Source of the DNA: an uncultured Halomonas sp.
GTDB lineage: Bacteria; Pseudomonadota; Gammaproteobacteria; Pseudomonadales; Halomonadaceae
Length of the DNA stretch: 64,000 nt
Assembly: GCF_947501415.1 (NCBI RefSeq)
Contig: NZ_CANMVL010000005.1
Span: 1-64,000 of the forward strand
Direction: 5' to 3'
Below are positions 43,494-51,054 of this stretch, piece after piece. The notes under the pieces are model-generated. The model was not told where the DNA came from, made no database searches, and saw only the letters and a list, made by a program, of their open reading frames with translations. The translations under genes were made by a program, and so were the position numbers. The stretch's first letter is position 1. The number at the start of each line of letters is the position of its first letter.

Positions 43494-43526
43494 AAGCCCG
43501 GCGCTGCTGGGGAGCATGCCGGGCTT
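43494..43526 (+). terminator. Terminator before the Rha-like gene
   Basis: Perfect 9-bp stem AAGCCCGGC (43494-43502) / GCCGGGCTT (43518-43526) with a 15-nt loop. It could end the short PR transcript unless antitermination allows passage. The gap 43396-43493 also holds a small direct repeat (AGGCACT twice near 43452). Confidence 0.6.
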
Positions 43527-43555
43527 CATATCACAAGCAAGGTGACGAGGTAAGT

Positions 43556-44218
43556 ATGAATCAGATAGCGAAAACCCACAACCCGACCATGAGCAGCCGC
43601 GAGATCGCGGAGCTGACTGGTAAGCGCCACCACCATGTGGTGCGTGATGTGCGGGCCATGATCGATGCGCTCGGAGATGAACCAGATCTGGGTCATCTCC
43701 GAGAAGAGAAGGATGCCCGCGGCTACACCTCCTGCTTCCACCTCGACCGCTACTACTCCGAGGTGCTGGTGACCGGCTACGACGTTCATCGCCGGGCCGC
43801 TGTCATTCGCCGCTGGATGGAGCTTGAGCAGAAAGCCGCGCCGTCGCTGCCCGACTTCAACGACCCCATCGCTGCCGCCGAGGCATGGATCGAAGCCAAA
43901 AAGGCCGAGCAAGTCGCCATTGCCACCAAAGCCGAGATCGGCAGTCGGCGAGAAGCCACGGCCATGGCCACTGCCAGCACGGCCACTCGGCGAGCCAACC
44001 AGCTTGAGCGCGACCTCGATCGCTCCAAGGACTACTGCACGATCAAGCGTATGTCGATGCTGACTCATGGCCAGAAGTACAACTGGCGCCTGCTGAAGTC
44101 CGCATCTCAAGACCTGGGCATTCCTGCCATCGACGTGTTCGACGCCAACTACGGCACCGTCAAGGCGTATCACGCCGACGTGTGGATGGAAGCCTATGGG
44201 CTGGAGGTGGTGGCATGA
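43556..44218 (+). CDS. Rha-family phage regulatory protein
   Basis: 220 residues. The N-terminal Rha domain (MSSREIAELTGKRHHHVVRD, LDRYYSEVLVTGYDVHRRAAVI) is followed by a helical linker and a C-terminal KilAC-like part (RMSMLTHGQKYNWRLLKSASQ). Such proteins act as antirepressors or host-interference regulators in many temperate phages. The start follows ACGAGG. The stop overlaps the initiator gene (ATGA). Confidence 0.82.
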   Translation: MNQIAKTHNPTMSSREIAELTGKRHHHVVRDVRAMIDALGDEPDLGHLREEKDARGYTSCFHLDRYYSEVLVTGYDVHRRAAVIRRWMELEQKAAPSLPDFNDPIAAAEAWIEAKKAEQVAIATKAEIGSRREATAMATASTATRRANQLERDLDRSKDYCTIKRMSMLTHGQKYNWRLLKSASQDLGIPAIDVFDANYGTVKAYHADVWMEAYGLEVVA

Positions 44219-45138
44219 GCAACCTGGCGCATATCTCAGACCACGAGCGTTTCGAGGGGCGTGAGGCTCCTCAGAAGCGAAAGGGGGCACAGTTGGAAGA
44301 CGGATACGTCCGGACCGCCAACGCTCTCGTTGAGGCGCTGTGTAAAGCCCCTCTGACGAGCAGGGAGGCCCGCGTCGTTCGAGCAGTAGAGCGGGCCACC
44401 TTCGGGTGGGATCGCCCGGCTGCGCGTCTCTCTCAGAGCGTTCTGGCGAAGATGACCGGCCTGACACCCAAGCGGTGTAGCGAAGCCGTGAACAGCCTGC
44501 TGGCCAAAAAAGTGCTTCGCCGTGATGGAGGCTCACAGTCTCCCATCGGCATCAACACTCGTGTCGACGAGTGGGATTTCTCGTCTCAAAAAGCCCGAGT
44601 GTCCCCAAAACGGCAGCCTGATCCAAATTGGGGACTCCGACCCCAAGATGGGGACGAAAAACGTCCCCAAGATGGGGACACAGATACAGACACTACAGAC
44701 AGATTAGTACCTAAAGGTACTAATGAGTCGTCGAAAGATTCAAAGCCGAAATCGAAGCCACGCAAGTGGGGCGAGGAGATTGACCACGAGCTGGTGACCG
44801 AGATGGTCGCCGCCGTGAGTGCTGACCTCGAGGCCCCTGTGAAACACAACCCCACCACCTGGGCCAACGAGTTCCGCCTGATGCGGGAGCGTGATGGCCG
44901 CAGTGTCGAGCAGATCCGCTACCTGATCACCTGGACGGCAGGGCATGAGTTCTGGTCAGGCGTCGTGCTGTCGCCGAAGAAATTGCGCGACAAGTGGGAC
45001 CAGCTCGCCAAGCAGGTCAAGCAGCAGCGCAAGCCTGCCGCACGCCAGGACGGCCGCCTGGGCTTTGCCCAGCCCAAGGCCACCGGTACCTACACGCCGA
45101 CCGACATGGACAACCTGCCTGACTGGATGAGGGACTGA
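44215..45138 (+). CDS. Replication initiator, lambda O-like
   Basis: 307 residues: N-terminal winged-helix initiator domain (RTANALVEALCKAPLTSREARVVRAV, split, with FGWDRPAARLSQSVLAKMTG), a middle hydrophilic region coded by the iterons, and a C-terminal partner-binding domain (HELVTEMVAAVSADLEAPV onward). It would bind the iterons inside its own gene and recruit the DnaC-like loader encoded next. Confidence 0.78.
   Translation: MSNLAHISDHERFEGREAPQKRKGAQLEDGYVRTANALVEALCKAPLTSREARVVRAVERATFGWDRPAARLSQSVLAKMTGLTPKRCSEAVNSLLAKKVLRRDGGSQSPIGINTRVDEWDFSSQKARVSPKRQPDPNWGLRPQDGDEKRPQDGDTDTDTTDRLVPKGTNESSKDSKPKSKPRKWGEEIDHELVTEMVAAVSADLEAPVKHNPTTWANEFRLMRERDGRSVEQIRYLITWTAGHEFWSGVVLSPKKLRDKWDQLAKQVKQQRKPAARQDGRLGFAQPKATGTYTPTDMDNLPDWMRD
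44600..44679 (+). other. Replication origin iterons inside the initiator gene
   Basis: Two identical 17-bp elements of the form GWCCCCAAGATGGGGAC (44639-44655 and 44663-44679, 24 bp apart), plus degenerate copies TCCAAATTGGGGAC (44622-44635) and GTCCCCAAAACGG (44601-44613). Each core is a CCCCA-N3-TGGGG palindrome. An AT-richer stretch follows (ACTACAGACAGATTAGTACC onward, about 44690-44760), as expected for an unwinding element. Confidence 0.72.
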
Positions 45139-45140
45139 TC

Positions 45141-45962
45141 ATGACCGCACCGCTGACCACCACTCCCGAAGTTCGTGGCCACCTGACCCGGGTGCTTTCC
45201 GGCCAGGCCGAGGTTCGCAACGAGAGTTGCCGGATCCACGGCGCCTACGCCGCGACGCTCATGCCGAACGGCAAATGGTCTGGCTGCCCTGAGTGCATCG
45301 AGGCCGACAAGGAGCAGCAGCGCCAGGCAGAGATGCGAGAGCGCGCCGGCCAGGCCAGTGCTGGGCGCCTCGAGAAGCTCCGCGAGGGGTCGCTGATTCC
45401 GCGTCGTTTCCAGGGCCGCTCCCTGGAGGGGTTCAACACCGACGGGCGCCGGGACAAGGCATTCGCCCTGACCGCCTGCCAGCGCTACGTGGAGCGTTTC
45501 GCCGACCGCCTGGAGCAAGGAGGCGGCATGGTGCTGACCGGCTCCGTGGGCGCCGGCAAGAGCCACCTGGCCTATGCCATCGGCAACGCACTGCTCGACC
45601 GCGGCTACCGGGTCATGGGCATCGACGTGTACGAGCTGATCGACCTGATCAAGGAGCGCGCCTTCAGCCAGAAGGGCGGCAGCGAGCGTGAGGCAATCAA
45701 GGCCTTCGTCGCTGGCCTCGACCTGCTGATCCTCGACGAGATCGGCGCTCAGCTGGGCACCGAGTGGGAGCGCCTGATGCTCTTCAAGATCATCAACGAG
45801 CGCTACAAGCAGATGCTGCCGACGATCCTGATCAGCAACATCGACGCGGCCGGCCTGGGGGAATACCTGGGCGAGCGCATCGTCGATCGGATGACCGAGG
45901 GGGGCGGCATGACGCTGACGCTGGACTGGGAGAGCTACCGCAAGGAGGTGGGTCATGCGTAA
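45141..45962 (+). CDS. DnaC-like helicase loader ATPase
   Basis: 273 residues of the AAA+ IstB/DnaC class: N-terminal Cys-rich segment (Cys30, CPEC at 49-52), Walker A GSVGAGKS (134-141), Walker B LLILDEIG, sensor LISNID. It should deliver host DnaB helicase to the O-like initiator. It overlaps the next gene by 8 bp. Confidence 0.88.
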   Translation: MTAPLTTTPEVRGHLTRVLSGQAEVRNESCRIHGAYAATLMPNGKWSGCPECIEADKEQQRQAEMRERAGQASAGRLEKLREGSLIPRRFQGRSLEGFNTDGRRDKAFALTACQRYVERFADRLEQGGGMVLTGSVGAGKSHLAYAIGNALLDRGYRVMGIDVYELIDLIKERAFSQKGGSEREAIKAFVAGLDLLILDEIGAQLGTEWERLMLFKIINERYKQMLPTILISNIDAAGLGEYLGERIVDRMTEGGGMTLTLDWESYRKEVGHA

Positions 45963-46509
45963 GCCCAAGACCTGGATGGAATGGACCCCGGAGCAGGACG
46001 AGCTGCTGGAGACGCTGGTGCTGGAGGGCGTCTCCCATCGGCAGATTGCCGAGAGAATGGAGCGCTCGCTGGACTCCATTCGCAGTCGCTGCAGGCACCG
46101 CAAGATCCGCAAGCCGCGCGACGATGTGTGGAGCGATGAGCAGATGGACTTCCTGATTCGCCAGTACGGCAAGCACGGCTGGACGTTCCGCCGCATCGCC
46201 GACGAGTTGCCGGGCGAGCCTCGCCGCACTCGGCTGGCGTGCAAGGACAAGGCTGTACGCCTGGGGCTGACCGAGGGTAACTCTCGCGGCCATACCCAGA
46301 AGATCCCGAAGATCTACGTCGAGCGCTGCCTGATGCTGGCCATGCAGGATTTGACCACCGTTGAGATCGCCGAGCGACTCGGTGTGTCGCCGGCCTGGGC
46401 GATGCGCACGATCAATCGTAGCCCCTACCACGCTGAGCGCTACAAGGAGCGCGAGCCGATACGCCGAGGGCATGGGCAGTCCATCCGCCGAAAACAGGAG
46501 GCGGCATGA
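45955..46509 (+). CDS. Myb/SANT-like and HTH DNA-binding protein, unknown role
   Basis: 184 residues with two successive Myb/SANT-like units (WTPEQDELLETLVLEGVSHR and WSDEQMDFLIRQYGKHGWTF, each followed by an RxIA-type helix) and a C-terminal HTH (TTVEIAERLGVSPAWAMRTI). It is likely a sequence-specific DNA binder; an early-to-late regulator is possible. Four-base overlap with ninB. Confidence 0.65.
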   Translation: MRKPKTWMEWTPEQDELLETLVLEGVSHRQIAERMERSLDSIRSRCRHRKIRKPRDDVWSDEQMDFLIRQYGKHGWTFRRIADELPGEPRRTRLACKDKAVRLGLTEGNSRGHTQKIPKIYVERCLMLAMQDLTTVEIAERLGVSPAWAMRTINRSPYHAERYKEREPIRRGHGQSIRRKQEAA

Positions 46510-46970
46510 GCAAGGAGCTGATCTACCGCATCGAGGGTCTGGGCGATCTGCGCACCAAGATGGAGGCCGTGTGGGCCATGGTGTGCCGGGGCATCCAGGC
46601 CGGGGCCGTGGAGGTGGTGGTTCGCCGGCCAGGCCGGGAGCTGGGCCAGAACGCCAAGTTCCACGCCATGATCGCCGACATCCACCACCAGGCATTCCGG
46701 GGCTACTCGTTCGATGGCGTGAAAGCGGTGTTGGTCAACCAGTTCGCGCTCGAGATGGAGGAGCAGGGCACGCCGCTCAAGAACCCCGGGGAGCGTGTCT
46801 GGGACTGGAAGACCAAGGAGCCGGTATACGTCCGGCCCACTACCACCAAGTTCCGCAAGGCAGAGGCGGGGCAGTTCATCGAGTTCCTGGGTGCCACCGG
46901 TGCCGAGCTGGGTGTCGAGTGGAGCGAGCCGGCCCAGGCCGTTTATGACGAATACAGGGAGGCCGCATGA
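46506..46970 (+). CDS. ninB: NinB-type recombination protein
   Basis: 154 residues resembling lambda NinB (Orf): VEVVVRRPGRELGQNAKFHAM, IADIHHQAF and the C-terminal half with TTTKFRKAEAGQFIEF. NinB-like proteins act as recombination mediators that help load host RecA or anneal strands. Overlaps with both neighbours are of the ATGA kind. Confidence 0.85.
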   Translation: MSKELIYRIEGLGDLRTKMEAVWAMVCRGIQAGAVEVVVRRPGRELGQNAKFHAMIADIHHQAFRGYSFDGVKAVLVNQFALEMEEQGTPLKNPGERVWDWKTKEPVYVRPTTTKFRKAEAGQFIEFLGATGAELGVEWSEPAQAVYDEYREAA

Positions 46971-47284
46971 TGCTGCCGAATCAATCCTACCTGCCGACCA
47001 AGCCATACCGCTCCCGGGCCTGGCTGTCCGCCGTCCACGAGCTGGAGGAGTGCGTGCTGTGTGGTGCGCATGGCATCCAGGCGGCTCACAGCAACCAGGA
47101 CCGGGGGCGCGGGCAGAAGGCCAGTGACTGCCTAACCGCAGCGATTTGCCCGCCATGCCACGGAGAGATCGACAACGGCCGTCACCTGAGCCGCGAGGAG
47201 CGCCGCGCCCGGCTCGACCGGGCCATTGTCCTGACAGTAGACCAGCTGGCCCGCCGGGGCCTTATCGACGCAAGGAGGGGGTGA
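46967..47284 (+). CDS. HNH-type / DUF1364-like putative nuclease
   Basis: 105 residues with a zinc-finger-nuclease pattern: CVLCGAHGIQAAHSNQDRG (Cys pair, AAH), then TAAICPPCHGEIDNG. This C-x2-C, AH, C-x2-CH arrangement matches the small DUF1364 proteins of nin regions. Activity is inferred from motif only. Confidence 0.75.
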   Translation: MMLPNQSYLPTKPYRSRAWLSAVHELEECVLCGAHGIQAAHSNQDRGRGQKASDCLTAAICPPCHGEIDNGRHLSREERRARLDRAIVLTVDQLARRGLIDARRG

Positions 47285-47655
47285 TGGATATGGAGCGCGA
47301 TGAATTCGGAGTGTGCGCGAGCTGTGGGGCCATGGAGGGGATGAAGCACATGCGGAACTGTGAGCATTACCCCAAGCCGGCGCTCGATGTGGGCGCCCAT
47401 TACCGCTGGGAGATCCGTCGCCGCATCACCGATACGGACATCGCACGGGGCTGGGTACGGGTCAAGCTGGATCCCTACCGCATCTGCCGCGTCGCTGGTG
47501 TCGGCGGCGGTCCGCACGAGCATGCCACCAAGAAGCTGTTGCGCGGCGAGGCCAAGGGCCACGAGGCAAGGGAGCTGATCCGCGAGGCGCGCGCCTGTCT
47601 GGATCGATGGCAAGAGATGCTGGATGAGGACGAGGAGGAAGCGGCATGCAGATGA
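47284..47655 (+). CDS. Unknown 123-aa nin-region protein
   Basis: N-terminal Cys pair (CASC), a second Cys (NCEHYP), then YRWEIRRRITDTDIARGWVR and an HEHATKKLLR segment. It looks like a small metal-binding protein, unassigned. The ATG at 47284 shares a base with the preceding stop, behind GGAGGGGG. Confidence 0.6.
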   Translation: MDMERDEFGVCASCGAMEGMKHMRNCEHYPKPALDVGAHYRWEIRRRITDTDIARGWVRVKLDPYRICRVAGVGGGPHEHATKKLLRGEAKGHEARELIREARACLDRWQEMLDEDEEEAACR

Positions 47656-47852
47656 TTTCGTCAGACGCCGGTACCCGGCTGGCGAAAGCCGGCGTGGCGC
47701 TCGAGGAGGCCGAGAGGGCGATGGAGTGCGCTGCAGCAGCAATGCCCCGGGACTACTCGCTTCTGCATAGCGACTTCATGCAGGCCGCTCGCGCCCTGGC
47801 CGCTGAGCTGGTGGCGAGCGGTTATCACGACCTGGATGGAGGGGAGGCATGA
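47646..47852 (+). CDS. Unknown 68-aa nin-region protein
   Basis: Ala-rich helical protein (LAKAGVALEEAERAMECAAA). It overlaps the preceding gene by 10 bp and the next by 4. No family recognised. Confidence 0.55.
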   Translation: MQMISSDAGTRLAKAGVALEEAERAMECAAAAMPRDYSLLHSDFMQAARALAAELVASGYHDLDGGEA

Positions 47853-47959
47853 TTCTGGTTTATGGCGGGTCACTGGTGATCGGCGGCCTGGTGGCAGGAG
47901 CCATTGGGTACCTGGCATGGCTGACGATCAAGGACATGCAGGACGCGGGGTGGCTGTGA
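47849..47959 (+). CDS. 36-aa single-span membrane peptide
   Basis: Thirty-six codons with one glycine-rich membrane helix (YGGSLVIGGLVAGAIGYLAW). ATGA overlap at its start, TGATG overlap at its end and GGGGAGG upstream all support translation. Function unknown. Confidence 0.55.
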   Translation: MILVYGGSLVIGGLVAGAIGYLAWLTIKDMQDAGWL

Positions 47960-48330
47960 TGCGGCTGTTCGTCGAGTACCTGGGGCCGTCCACCAACGCC
48001 ATCTATGCGGGTGTCCATTGGGCGCATCGCAAGCGGCACAAGGATGAGGCCGCCGCCGCGGTGAGGGCGGCAGTCCGCAATGCCGGCATCGGGCGGATTG
48101 AGAAGCGGGTAGACCTGGTGTTCCGGCCCCGCCTGGGCAAGGGGGTGCGTGCCCGCGACACCAGCAACAACAGCTACAGCGCCAAGATGATCGAGGATGG
48201 CCTGGTGGCAGCCGGGGTGCTGGAGGACGACACCCTGGCCTGCGTTCGCAAGGTGATCAACGAGCCACCAGAGATCGACCGCAAGAGCGAGACCGGAACC
48301 TGGGTAGAGATCAAGGAGGTGGTCGAGTGA
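47959..48330 (+). CDS. RusA-like Holliday junction resolvase
   Basis: 123 residues with RusA-like layout: GPSTNAIYAGVHWAHRKRHKD at the N-terminus, VDLVFRPRLGKGVRARDTSN, then KMIEDGLVAAGVLEDDTLAC, where the acidic residues of the D...DNx-like and EDD motifs would bind metal. The first acidic motif is atypical (RDTSNN instead of DxDN). It occupies the usual place of rusA late in nin regions. Confidence 0.7.
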   Translation: MRLFVEYLGPSTNAIYAGVHWAHRKRHKDEAAAAVRAAVRNAGIGRIEKRVDLVFRPRLGKGVRARDTSNNSYSAKMIEDGLVAAGVLEDDTLACVRKVINEPPEIDRKSETGTWVEIKEVVE

Positions 48331-48557
48331 CCAAGTTCAGGGTAAGGCCGAAGACGGCAAGCATGGAGTCTCTGCGGCAGAAATGGCCCGAGAGGGTCAT
48401 CCAGATCGATGACGAGCTCTGGGTTCTGCCCAGCTCGCTCGCCAAGATCGAGTGGCGAGAAATGCACCCGAAGACCGCGCTGACAGTCGGCATGAAGGCC
48501 AGGCAGTGCGTTGCCTACGATCGCCGGTGTGACGATGCGGCCCGGAGGCGTCGATGA
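48327..48557 (+). CDS. Unknown 76-aa protein
   Basis: GTG start behind AAGGAGG, coupled to the resolvase stop (GTGA). Basic C-terminus (YDRRCDDAARRRR). No family recognised. Confidence 0.55.
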   Translation: MTKFRVRPKTASMESLRQKWPERVIQIDDELWVLPSSLAKIEWREMHPKTALTVGMKARQCVAYDRRCDDAARRRR

Positions 48558-48775
48558 TCTACGGCCAACGCCCGGAGAGCATGACGCCGGAAGAGTGGAC
48601 CATCGAGACGCAATGCCGCTTCGTCGCTAGAAAGATGCGAGAAGGGCGCAACCGCTCCGCCAGGCTGGCGATCTTCGAGGAGTGGCAGCGCAAGCTCCCG
48701 GCGATCACGAAAGAGCGGGTGGCGGAAATCTGGAAGCAAGGTGTACCGATGCCAAAAGGGAGAAGTGCTGCATGA
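48554..48775 (+). CDS. Unknown 73-aa protein
   Basis: Charged helical protein (ARKMREGRNRSARLAIFEEW) of a kind often found before late regulators in siphoviruses. ATGA overlaps on both sides. Function unknown. Confidence 0.55.
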   Translation: MIYGQRPESMTPEEWTIETQCRFVARKMREGRNRSARLAIFEEWQRKLPAITKERVAEIWKQGVPMPKGRSAA

Positions 48776-49326
48776 CGATCGATGAGTGGAAGCGCGTGGC
48801 AAACCCCTGGACGGTAGTCGAGGCGGCGGCAGAGAGCGAGGCGGCACGTGACGCGGCGGTGGTGCGCATCATCGACACGCTACTGGAACTACAGCTCGAC
48901 CGGCGACACGAGCAGGTGGGATACCAGCCGTACAGCGTCACCGGCAATGTGCCGATGCCGCGAAGTACGCGAGCGGTCGATCAGTGCGCTCTCGCAGCCG
49001 AGCGCTATCGTCCCGACAGCGAGTGGCATCGAGCCTGCGCTTGGCTCCTCCGGCAGCTACCGCCCCGGCAGGCGGCGGCGATGCTGTTGCAGGCGGCCAG
49101 GGTGCGGCCTGAGCGCTTAGCAGAGGGAGCGGTGGCGCACTCGCTGTTCGCGGTGACGGCGAAGCAGATGGTGGAGCGGCAGGATGCCCTGCTGAGGGCG
49201 CTGGGCATGGCAGAGTGGGCGCCGCGTGGGTTCGAGAGCGTGCGGGCGATGCAGGACTGTGCCACCCGATCCCGTCACCAGCTCCGCGACTGGCTGAAAA
49301 ACGAGAAGGTTCAGCAGGTTGCTTGA
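48772..49326 (+). CDS. Unknown 184-aa protein in the position of late antiterminator Q
   Basis: Helical protein without zinc motif (AVVRIIDTLLELQLDRRHEQ, LPPRQAAAMLLQAARVRPER, and a C-terminal MEWAPRG-like segment). It is the last gene of the early rightward operon and the putative late promoter overlaps its stop. By position it could be the Q-like late activator; by sequence I cannot confirm that. Confidence 0.6.
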   Translation: MTIDEWKRVANPWTVVEAAAESEAARDAAVVRIIDTLLELQLDRRHEQVGYQPYSVTGNVPMPRSTRAVDQCALAAERYRPDSEWHRACAWLLRQLPPRQAAAMLLQAARVRPERLAEGAVAHSLFAVTAKQMVERQDALLRALGMAEWAPRGFESVRAMQDCATRSRHQLRDWLKNEKVQQVA

Positions 49327-49362
49327 CATAGTGCGTATGTCGGCCTACCCTGTTAGGTAGGC
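49323..49362 (+). promoter_or_regulatory. Putative late promoter with initial-transcript hairpin
   Basis: TTGACA (49323-49328) and TACCCT (49346-49351) are 17 bp apart. GCCTACC (49343-49349) pairs with GGTAGGC (49356-49362), so a hairpin overlaps the -10 and start region. The -35 is perfect, the -10 poor, as in activator- or antiterminator-dependent late promoters. The gap up to the endolysin (49327-49498) holds no gene. Confidence 0.5.
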
Positions 49363-49399
49363 TGGCAGAGCTACGCTCGGAAAGCCACCACATCACGAC

Positions 49400-49426
49400 G
49401 CCCTGCCCTCACCGGCGGGGCCGTTT
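49400..49426 (+). terminator. Terminator just after the late promoter
   Basis: 8-bp stem GCCCTGCC (49400-49407) / GGCGGGGC (49414-49421) with one wobble and a short T run, about 40-50 nt after the predicted late start. The promoter-terminator pair is the arrangement of lambda pR'-tR'. Confidence 0.5.
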
Positions 49427-49498
49427 GCGTTATGCCACCCCCGGCGGCCTTGCCCCCGCCCCTGGTGCGGGGTGGCACCCTATTGCAACGAGGTCACC

Positions 49499-49858
49499 AT
49501 GCCTGATCGCCTATCGCGCCATTTCCGGCGTGCCGAGTTCGCCTGCCGCGACGGCTGCGGTTTCGACACTGTCGATGCGCAGACTCTCGAGATTCTCGAG
49601 GCTGTGCGCGTGGCGTTCGGCTCACCGGTGATCATCAATAGCGGGTGCCGGTGTCCGGCGCACAATGCCGCGGTGGGCGGAGTGCCGAACAGCCAGCACG
49701 TTCTCGGCAGGGCTGCTGACATCAGAGTGGTCGGACATGAACCCGCCGACGTGTACAGCTGGATAGAGCAACGCTTCCCTGCCGCTAGCCTGGGGCTGTA
49801 CTCGACGTTCGTGCATGTCGATACAAGAACCGGCGGGCCTGCCCGCTGGAAGCGCTGA
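49499..49858 (+). CDS. Endolysin, peptidase M15 type
   Basis: 119 residues of the M15A D-Ala-D-Ala carboxypeptidase/L,D-endopeptidase family: ACRDGCGFDTVDAQTLEILE, the conserved SGCRCPAHNAAVGG, zinc ligands His and Asp in SQHVLGRAADIRV and His in FVHVDTR. It cleaves peptidoglycan cross-links during lysis. CGAGG precedes the ATG. No signal peptide, so it depends on a holin. Confidence 0.85.
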   Translation: MPDRLSRHFRRAEFACRDGCGFDTVDAQTLEILEAVRVAFGSPVIINSGCRCPAHNAAVGGVPNSQHVLGRAADIRVVGHEPADVYSWIEQRFPAASLGLYSTFVHVDTRTGGPARWKR

Positions 49859-49936
49859 TTCGCTAGAGGCCGGAAAGGCCCATCACTCATCTACGCAGGC
49901 CCACGGGGCACAGAGCCCGAGGAGGGCCGATTGGCG

Positions 49937-50260
49937 ATGACAGAGGTCTCGGTCAAAGGCAGCCAGCTCGACCGCATCGAGAGCGGCGTCAACGAGCTAA
50001 ACCAGCGCATGGCGCGGCTCGAAGAGCGCCAGTACAGCCAGGGGGTCAAGATGGAGACTCTCGAGATGCGCACCGACGATCACGCGGTGCGTCTTCGAGA
50101 GATCGAGGTCGCCCACGCGGTCAACAAGGCCACGATGACACAAGGCCAACAGAGACTGCTGGGGCGCTGGGCTGCTGTGGGCGCTGTGGCTCTGGTGCTG
50201 CTTAGTGCCGTCGGCTCGGCTGTCGGCAAGGCGGTGCTGGGCATTGTGGGGGTCGAGTGA
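49937..50260 (+). CDS. Coiled-coil protein with C-terminal membrane helix, lysis-associated
   Basis: 107 residues: N-terminal coiled coil (LDRIESGVNELNQRMARLEE and onward to about 65) and one C-terminal membrane segment (WAAVGAVALVLLSAVGSAVG). It lies between endolysin and holin; similar tail-anchored coiled-coil proteins accompany phage lysis genes as holin partners or inner spanin-like proteins. GGAGGG upstream could serve ATG 49937 or TTG 49931. Confidence 0.65.
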   Translation: MTEVSVKGSQLDRIESGVNELNQRMARLEERQYSQGVKMETLEMRTDDHAVRLREIEVAHAVNKATMTQGQQRLLGRWAAVGAVALVLLSAVGSAVGKAVLGIVGVE

Positions 50261-50814
50261 TGGAGTGGTCCGACATTGCTGAAACCGTGGGCAAGGTGGC
50301 GCCGGCGGCTGGCGCTGCCCTATATGGCCCTGCTGGTGCTGCAGTTGGCGGCCTCGTCTCTCGCGCTCTGGGTGTTGAGCAGTCACCAGAGGCGGTTGCA
50401 CAGGCGATCGCTGACCCGCAAGCGGCGGAGAGGCTGCGGCGGCTAGACCGGGAGCATGAGCGGGAGATCCTGAGCCTGACGCTACAGGCGGAGACCACCC
50501 GGCTTGCCGAGATAAACAAGACCATGCGGGCAGAGACCGAGAGTGACTCCGCATGGCGTGCCGGATGGCGACCGTTCAACGGCTGGATGCTGGCCTTGAG
50601 TCTGGCGTCGGTCAATATCGGCCTGGTGGCCGTGGTGATCATGGACCCCGCGCAACTCCCCGAAGTGGTCGATGTGCTGATCTGGTCCGTGGTCGCCCAG
50701 GGTGCCGTGCAGGGTGTGAACATCAAGCAGCGCTCCAACGACAAGGCGCGTCAGCTCGGGCAGGCGCCAAGCGGATTCATGGATGCGATCAAAACACGGG
50801 TGTCTGGAAAGTAA
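50260..50814 (+). CDS. 3TM-type holin
   Basis: 184 residues: N-terminal amphipathic glycine/alanine segment (APAAGAALYGPAGAAVGGLV), a charged helix, then WRPFNGWMLALSLASVNIG and VLIWSVVAQGAVQGV as membrane segments. The WRPFNGW signature belongs to the three-span holin family described for gene-transfer agents and siphophages. It starts within the previous stop (TGATG). Confidence 0.78.
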   Translation: MEWSDIAETVGKVAPAAGAALYGPAGAAVGGLVSRALGVEQSPEAVAQAIADPQAAERLRRLDREHEREILSLTLQAETTRLAEINKTMRAETESDSAWRAGWRPFNGWMLALSLASVNIGLVAVVIMDPAQLPEVVDVLIWSVVAQGAVQGVNIKQRSNDKARQLGQAPSGFMDAIKTRVSGK

Positions 50815-50890
50815 ATCGCACCAACGTTCGAGAGAAGTGAAAGATTCCCCGGGGATATATCTGTCCCGCGTCAAGTAAATGGAACCACCC

Positions 50891-50918
50891 AAGCCCTGGC
50901 ACCCGCCGGGGCTTTTTT
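50891..50918 (+). terminator. Terminator after the lysis genes
   Basis: 9-bp stem AAGCCCTGG (50891-50899) / CCGGGGCTT (50906-50914) with one wobble, followed by a run of T. It separates the lysis cassette from the KilA-N gene. Confidence 0.85.
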
Positions 50919-50963
50919 GTACCTGCGCCCTTCACACGGCGCATAAACCACAGAGCCTTACGG

Positions 50964-51035
50964 GATGAGCCTATTGGGGACGGCAGTGTGTCGCCTCTGT
51001 GGGCTGTCAGTACCCGTGTGAACTCTAGGCTCATC
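50964..51035 (+). promoter_or_regulatory. Inverted repeat in the leader of the KilA-N gene
   Basis: GATGAGCCTA (50964-50973) and TAGGCTCATC (51026-51035) are perfect 10-bp inverted copies 52 bp apart, ending 20 bp before the KilA-N start. They could be paired operators or the stem of a long RNA hairpin. No gene lies in 50815-51054. Confidence 0.5.
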
Positions 51036-51054
51036 GCCATAAGGACGACACACC

